A DNA stretch of 64,000 nt from contig JAUDYN010000006.1 in the NCBI GenBank assembly GCA_030407005.1, positions 620,001 to 684,000 on the forward strand, given 5' to 3'. Numbering within the stretch: the first letter of the stretch is position 1; every line of letters starts with the position of its first letter. Shown piece by piece: positions 59,299-64,000 of this stretch. Under the pieces are notes generated by a model. That model saw only the letters and a program-made list of their open reading frames with translations. It was not told where the DNA came from and searched no databases. The position numbers and the translations under genes are program-made. This stretch comes from Desarmillaria ectypa. Its lineage: Eukaryota; Basidiomycota; Agaricomycetes; Agaricales; Physalacriaceae.

Positions 59299-60510
59299 AT
59301 GATGGCATCCAACATGTTGCTGGAGAGGCTCTTCAACAATGACCGCAAACCGAAGGCGCTCTCGTTATTTCTGACCCTGCTTTGCATCTTTTTTATTTCC
59401 AGAAGAGTACGATTTCGGCACAACCTGCAGGTTGTATCATCGCGTTTCTCTTACGATGCTCCGGGACTTGACCTGAGAATGCCAGGCAGCAAACTATATT
59501 CCAGGATTTAGACCTATATTCCAACCCATGGGGTTACCTGGAGCAAATTTCCGGACGTCGTGGTGGAATAAGGGCGCTGAATTACATTGGGCGAGGTGCT
59601 TTGAGTGTGAGTTTCTATGCAGCGTTGCATGCAGGAAATTAACATGCTTGTAGTGTATAAGACTGGAGAGAATGTGTCGATTGTCCTGTGGTTGACAGGT
59701 GACCCGGGCATCTACACGTCCAATCTGGATGTAGCACGATAAGTCGTTTCGGGAAGTCTCAGAAGGATTCCACAAGGCAAAGTTTGGGATAGGGCCTTTG
59801 CTGTAAGTCAAATAGTCCTTCACATCAATAACCATTCATATCAAATAGAATTTGGGAAATGAGCCTGTTCGCAGCCGATGGAGATGCGTGGCACAAGCAT
59901 GGACGTGTCATGGGGCCGGCATTGAATAATAAGCTGTATGTGCCTCGTTCACTTATGGCGCTTGGTCTTCTGCCCAAGCTTTATAATGGTACGAATTACT
60001 ATAAAGTCAAGCACGGATGACTTATTATGAGATGCTGGCTGCTGATCAGTGGTCTACGAACGGATAAGTAGTCCTTCCGGCTGTACAGAAGATAACATTC
60101 AAGGTAGCGCCCAACAGTGATCATATGGCTAGGTACTATGCTTATGCAACTCCACTAGCTTGCCCTGTCCGTCATTGCTGTCTGAGGCTCTAATTTCTCA
60201 TTTGCCTGGGACGAGCCTGAAATATCTAAGGATGGTAACATGTCCATTCAACAAGCGCTTCGAATCGTATCGAATATCAATTCTCTCACGTTCACTCCGA
60301 AATGGGTTAAGAATCTGTTATTCAAATAGTACGTCTTCTCTTTCTGGTAGGTAGCCATTTCTGACAGTCATTTCTGGCTTCAGTTTCCGGGATTCGAAAA
60401 TGGCGCATGAGCAGTTGTCCAAATTCCTTAAAGAGCAGCTCAGAAGGCGACGTGCAGCCATCCTTCATGGCAAGGGAAGACGAAGAAGGGAAATGCTCGA
60501 TGAACGATGA
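59299..60510 (+). pseudogene. Cytochrome P450 pseudogene
   Basis: This tandem relative of the P450 at 61882 is decayed. The N-terminus from ATG 59299 reads MMASNMLLERLFNNDRKPKA with a membrane segment (LSLFLTLLCIFFISRRVRFR). Pieces with clear counterparts in the downstream gene follow in different frames: YKTGENVSIVLWLTGDPGIY then TSNLDVAR, SLFAADGDAWHKHGRVMGPA, MLAADQWSTNG, VLPAVQKITFK, and ALRIVSNINSLTFTPKWVKN with FRDSKMAHEQLSKFLKEQLR. In-frame stops (for example after DVAR and NG) and frame changes occur. The I-helix, ExxR and haem regions are absent, so it is a truncated pseudogene. Confidence 0.8.
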
Positions 60511-60998
60511 AGAATTGGTGTGCTGAACGTCGTCTTTTTTTTTGCATCTACCGGTATATAGTCCCAATAAGGAACACCGGGATTCTGTGCCGTTGTGATT
60601 CAAGTGTCGCCATGCCGGCACCCAGGACCTTGCTGGCTTTACCGGGACTGGCAAGCCAAGCATACCGGCAGGGCAAGCGATGCTCTTTATCTAGGGGTTT
60701 CGAGAGGATTAAACAACTTACAAGGACATCCGGCAGTACATGTAACAACGGAAATTGGACAGCTTGTTACTAACCGGTAACAGACAAAGTCCGACAAAAA
60801 AGCTCGCTCGGCGGCTTCGCCGCCAGCTCGCATTTCGCACAGATGTAGAAGCCTTTTTTTCGTGGCTGTAAATGACCAGTTATTAAGTCTCGTGTTAGTT
60901 TTCCGCCGAGAGTCCGGCATCGCCGCCCGTTATTGACGTCTACATATTTGCCCATCACAAGTTTCGGCTAAAAAATGACTGGGAGCGGGGAGACCTTG
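60511..60998. other. Stretch between the P450 pseudogene and the TIR element
   Basis: A G+C-rich hairpin (GGCGGCTTCGCCGCC, near 60807-60825) and short frames are present. No gene is supported. Confidence 0.35.
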
Positions 60999-61262
60999 TG
61001 TCGGAGATTCTGAATTCTCTTTTTAAGGCTATATAATTCTCCAAAAGGCAATTTACGGCCAAAAATAATCGGCCGATAATCATGCCTTACCACCCGAGAG
61101 TCAGATCGGGTAAGGCCGCTTATCAGATGCCTAATAAGGATACATCGGGCATAAACCTTGTCTTATCTTCTTATCTGACAGATGAATTTCTAATATTCTC
61201 CCATCTTATCAGCCAGATTATTTTCTGTTTTTCCTAATAAGGTCAGAGCACAATCTCCGACA
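60999..61262. mobile_element. Short element with 11-bp terminal inverted repeats
   Basis: TGTCGGAGATT at 60999-61009 and its exact complement AATCTCCGACA at 61252-61262 bound a 264-bp A+T-rich segment with no open frame. It contains several loosely repeated CTTATC or CTAATAAGG strings. Size and structure fit a non-autonomous DNA transposon. A target-site duplication is not obvious. Confidence 0.5.
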
Positions 61263-61881
61263 TGCTTTCCAGCAAGGTAATCCACCAGGTGCGAACTGGG
61301 AACGTCTCACGGATTTGATACTGCCACGGGGACCAAGGGAACAAATGAAAGAGCTTGGGTGTTAGTTCTCATGAAAGGTCTCTCACTAGGGTGAAGCCGA
61401 GCAGAAAATATGTACTATTATAATCAGACAAGTGAGTCCCAGAGCGTTTGTGGCAATATATGCTGGTGCCGCTCCGAAAATCTCCAATACATGATGTATG
61501 TATTGCGCTAATCGAGTCTCCAACAGTGGTAATTGCAACAAGCATGCCAGACGGTCGTCGATATGTAGGGATTCCCATGTGCTGTGGAGACAGGGACACA
61601 AAGCATGGGCATCGGCGAGGAAAATACGGCGAAGCTCTACCAAACCTGGAGCAATAATACAACCGAGGAGGGAAAGTATGCTGAATAAGTTCGCATGCTG
61701 TCGTCACCTATTTTTAGCGATTCTAGGAAAACTAGAAAACTAGATTCATTGGCCACCTCTGCTGATACAGATTAGGTAAATAAACAGAAACTAATGAACC
61801 TATATTTGGCAATTGATTCCGGGACGGGCTCTCTGATCTCTCAGGGTCGACTGGCCGCTCAGATTCATAATTATAACCATC
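61263..61881. other. Upstream region of the P450 gene
   Basis: Minus-strand frames at 61369-61707 have no recognised domain. The promoter of the P450 gene should lie in the last part. Confidence 0.35.
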
Positions 61882-64000
61882 ATGGCGACCGACTACAGCT
61901 CAGTGTTATTTCCTCTCGATGGGCAATCAAAATGGATTTCAATCCTCTGGACTGTGTTATGTGTCGTTGTCATCTACAGAGTGCTGCGATTTCGTCACAA
62001 ACTACAGGTTATTTTATTCCTACAGGAGATAGCGTCCCCCTCATCGTTTCTCAGGCCGCAAATTATCTTCCAGGTTACAGACCAATATTTTATCCCTTGG
62101 GACCTCCGGGAGCCTTCTTCTATTCGACGCGGTGGCACAATGGTGTTGACATGCACTGGACGAGGCGTTTCCAGAGTGAAGTTCAACGCGAGCCCCTCTG
62201 AGTGGAGTACTGACCCGTTTGTAGTGTACAGGAGCGGCGAGAATGTGTCGGTCGTCCCATGGTTAGGAGGTCCTTCTGCGATTTATACCTCCAATCTGGA
62301 TGTGACACGCCAAGTTGCGTCGGGGGGTCAAAAGTCGGATTTCATCAAGCCCGAGTCCTCTAGCAGAATTTTACTGTGAGTCCAACGAGAAGTATTTTGC
62401 TTATTCAATTAACCTCGTTTAGGGCGTGGGGAATGAATTTAGTTGCAGCTAATGGGGAAGTATGGCGCCGACATCGACGAATCATGGGTCCTGCATTCAA
62501 CAATGATTTGTATGTCGTATTATTCGCATCTCTCTCTTTGCTCATCCTTCCAAGGTACAAGCTGGTATGGAATAAAACACAGAAAATCTACAACGAAATG
62601 TTGGTTTCCGACCAATGGGATAACAAACATGAAGTATCAATGCCAGCGGTGCAAAAGATTACGTTCAAGGTACGCCGCCATGCTGGTACATACTTCTACT
62701 GATCCGGTCTTTCCTCAGCTCGCTTTGTTTGTGATCGCTACATGTGGCTTTGGCATCTCATTTGATTGGGAGGAGCCTTCGAGATCCGAACACGGTGCCA
62801 TGTCCATACAGAAAGCATTTAGGATAATATCGGCTACCGGAACGTTTGCGATCTTTGCTCCCAAGTGGGTCAAGCGTCTTCCATTCAAATAGTATGCCTT
62901 TTCTCCAGTGATGGACATTGCAGCTACTGACGTCGCGTTGTAGTATACGCGATTCTAATACGGCACATGAACAGCTGGGTAAATTCATGAGGGACGAGGT
63001 GATAAGACGACGCGCGCAAATCGCCAACGGAGAGATTGATCTCGAGGGGGACAATTTGGAAACACGCACAATTATCAATCTGATTATGAAGGCTGGCGAG
63101 GACGAAGAAGGAAAGTACTCGCTCGATGATGAAGAAGTGGTAGGTTCCAACTGTTTGGCCTCTCGTAACTGTGACCGAAGTTCTGATTTCAGATTGGCAA
63201 TGTCTTCATCATGCTATTTGCCGGACATGGTATGTATTCTCAACCACTGAGATAGCGGTTATTGAATACACTACAGAAACCACTGCACATACGCTTGCAG
63301 CAACTCTGGGATTTTTGGCCGTTCATGGCGACATTCAAGACGAAGTCTATGACCAGATCAAGTCCGTTTTATCTGATCACACAGAGCCTGTAAGAACACA
63401 CTTTCATTATCGACTATCTCTCACCTTGTGATTCATAGACATTTGAGGACTACTCGAAACTTGACAAAGTCCTGGCGGTCTTCTATGAGGCGATTCGAAT
63501 GTTTCGTGAGAGCATCAGTCTAATCGACGATGTCTTATCCTCACCTACGTACTGCAGCTTCGGGACATCTCCTGATACGAGAGGCGACGAAAGATACAGT
63601 CATACAAGTGCCAAGACCAGTGGGTGAGGAGGGGACAGTTTCCATGCCAATACCGAAGGGTTTTCAGGTAGGTTCAGCCGCTTTGGTGCATCCTCTGTAC
63701 TCACCTTTTTCGTAGATCGTAGTTGATATGGTTGGCGTCCGTAAGTGACTTCCTTTCTGTACTAGATGCTCTGCTCACTTTACCTCCAGAGTACAACCCC
63801 CGGTACTTTGACGAACCCGAAAAGTTCAAGCCTTCCAGGTGGCATGGTATTTCTAATGAATCTGAGGTATTCACCGCTTTTAGCATCGGTACGATCTACC
63901 CTTTTCGATTATAGCTTAACGAAACTCATCATGAATCTTAGGTTCTCGGGCATGCCTTGGGAGGAAAGTAGCTACCACCGAGGCTGTGTGCTTCTTGACA
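61882..64000 (+). CDS. Cytochrome P450 monooxygenase (3' end outside window)
   Basis: This is a membrane-anchored fungal microsomal P450. From ATG 61882 come MATDYSSVLFPLDGQSKWIS and the anchor ISILWTVLCVVVIYRVLRFR. The body includes YRSGENVSVVPWLGGPSAIY with TSNLDVTRQVA, AWGMNLVAANGEVWRRHRRI then MGPAFNNDLY, and VPAVQKITFK-like sequence. The I-helix oxygen-binding motif AGHETT is in IGNVFIMLFAGHETTAHTLA. The ExxR motif is EAIR in KVLAVFYEAIRMF. The PERF-like region is NPRYFDEPEKFKPSRWHG. The haem loop FSIGSRACLGRKVATTEA contains the cysteine ligand. The window ends within the following helix. All key residues are present, unlike the neighbour at 59299. Introns are short. The frame was not checked at every junction: the proline-rich region after the anchor (62000-62210) and the stretch at 63500-63560 are hard to join, so one or two breaks cannot be excluded. 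Confidence 0.85.

Noticed and set aside
1..64000. CRISPR array, rRNA genes or an autonomous transposon
   Set aside because: No regularly spaced repeats, no rRNA sequence and no transposase, integrase or reverse transcriptase frame were found; the organism is eukaryotic.

Overview
The window reads as nuclear DNA of a mushroom-forming basidiomycete (Agaricomycete type). Almost every coding region is broken by short (about 45-70 nt) GT-AG introns. The gene families fit that group: several DUF6534-type multi-pass membrane proteins, a GH16 glucan enzyme with an N-terminal membrane anchor, a CBM5/12 mini-protein, a P450 pair, and a CSC1-type channel. Gene models below were spliced by eye, so exon ends are approximate unless a junction is described.

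Layout. 0.5-6.4 kb: a DUF6534-type membrane protein (+), QCR8 (-), a 43-residue OST4 (+), a putative secreted six-cysteine protein (+) and a 72-residue single-pass protein (+). 6.5-9.5 kb: PWP2/UTP1 (-). 9.7-13.1 kb: two DUF6534-type paralogues (-), one broken and one apparently intact. 13.1-17 kb: gene-poor, with a degenerate repeat block and a broken hypothetical gene. 17.0-20.2 kb: a membrane-protein pseudogene and an intact GH16 gene (-). 21.4-25.0 kb: a large family-2 glycosyltransferase (+). 26.2-29.5 kb: small genes, including two single-pass proteins and a CBM5/12-like protein. 31.2-35.5 kb: three more DUF6534-type copies (+), one apparently intact. 35.5-39.1 kb: a broken second copy of the GH16 plus membrane-protein pair, inverted relative to the first. 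39.8-42.8 kb: a CSC1/OSCA (DUF221) channel (-). 44.8-45.9 kb: a DUF1769 protein (+). 47.1-48.3 kb: a DUF7729-like surface protein (-). 51.5-53.6 kb: RPB11 (-) and RPL28/uL15 (+), divergent. 54.2-56.1 kb: a MGRN1-type RING E3 ligase (+). 57.3-59.1 kb: a PIN-like auxin efflux carrier family transporter (+). 59.3-64 kb: a P450 pseudogene and a P450 gene that runs off the window end (+).

The genes do not form one pathway. Housekeeping functions (PWP2, RPB11, RPL28, QCR8, OST4) are mixed with accessory, duplicating families. The most notable structure is an inverted segmental duplication about 15 kb apart (roughly 17.0-20.2 kb versus 35.5-39.1 kb). It carries GH16 and an uncharacterised membrane-protein gene. 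A near-identical core lies between clearly diverged flanks, which looks like gene conversion. The right copy of GH16 is disabled by an internal deletion, a nonsense codon and a lost splice acceptor, while the left copy keeps its catalytic motif. Three short terminal-inverted-repeat elements (MITE-like) lie in intergenic DNA. No autonomous transposon, CRISPR array, rRNA or convincing tRNA was seen.
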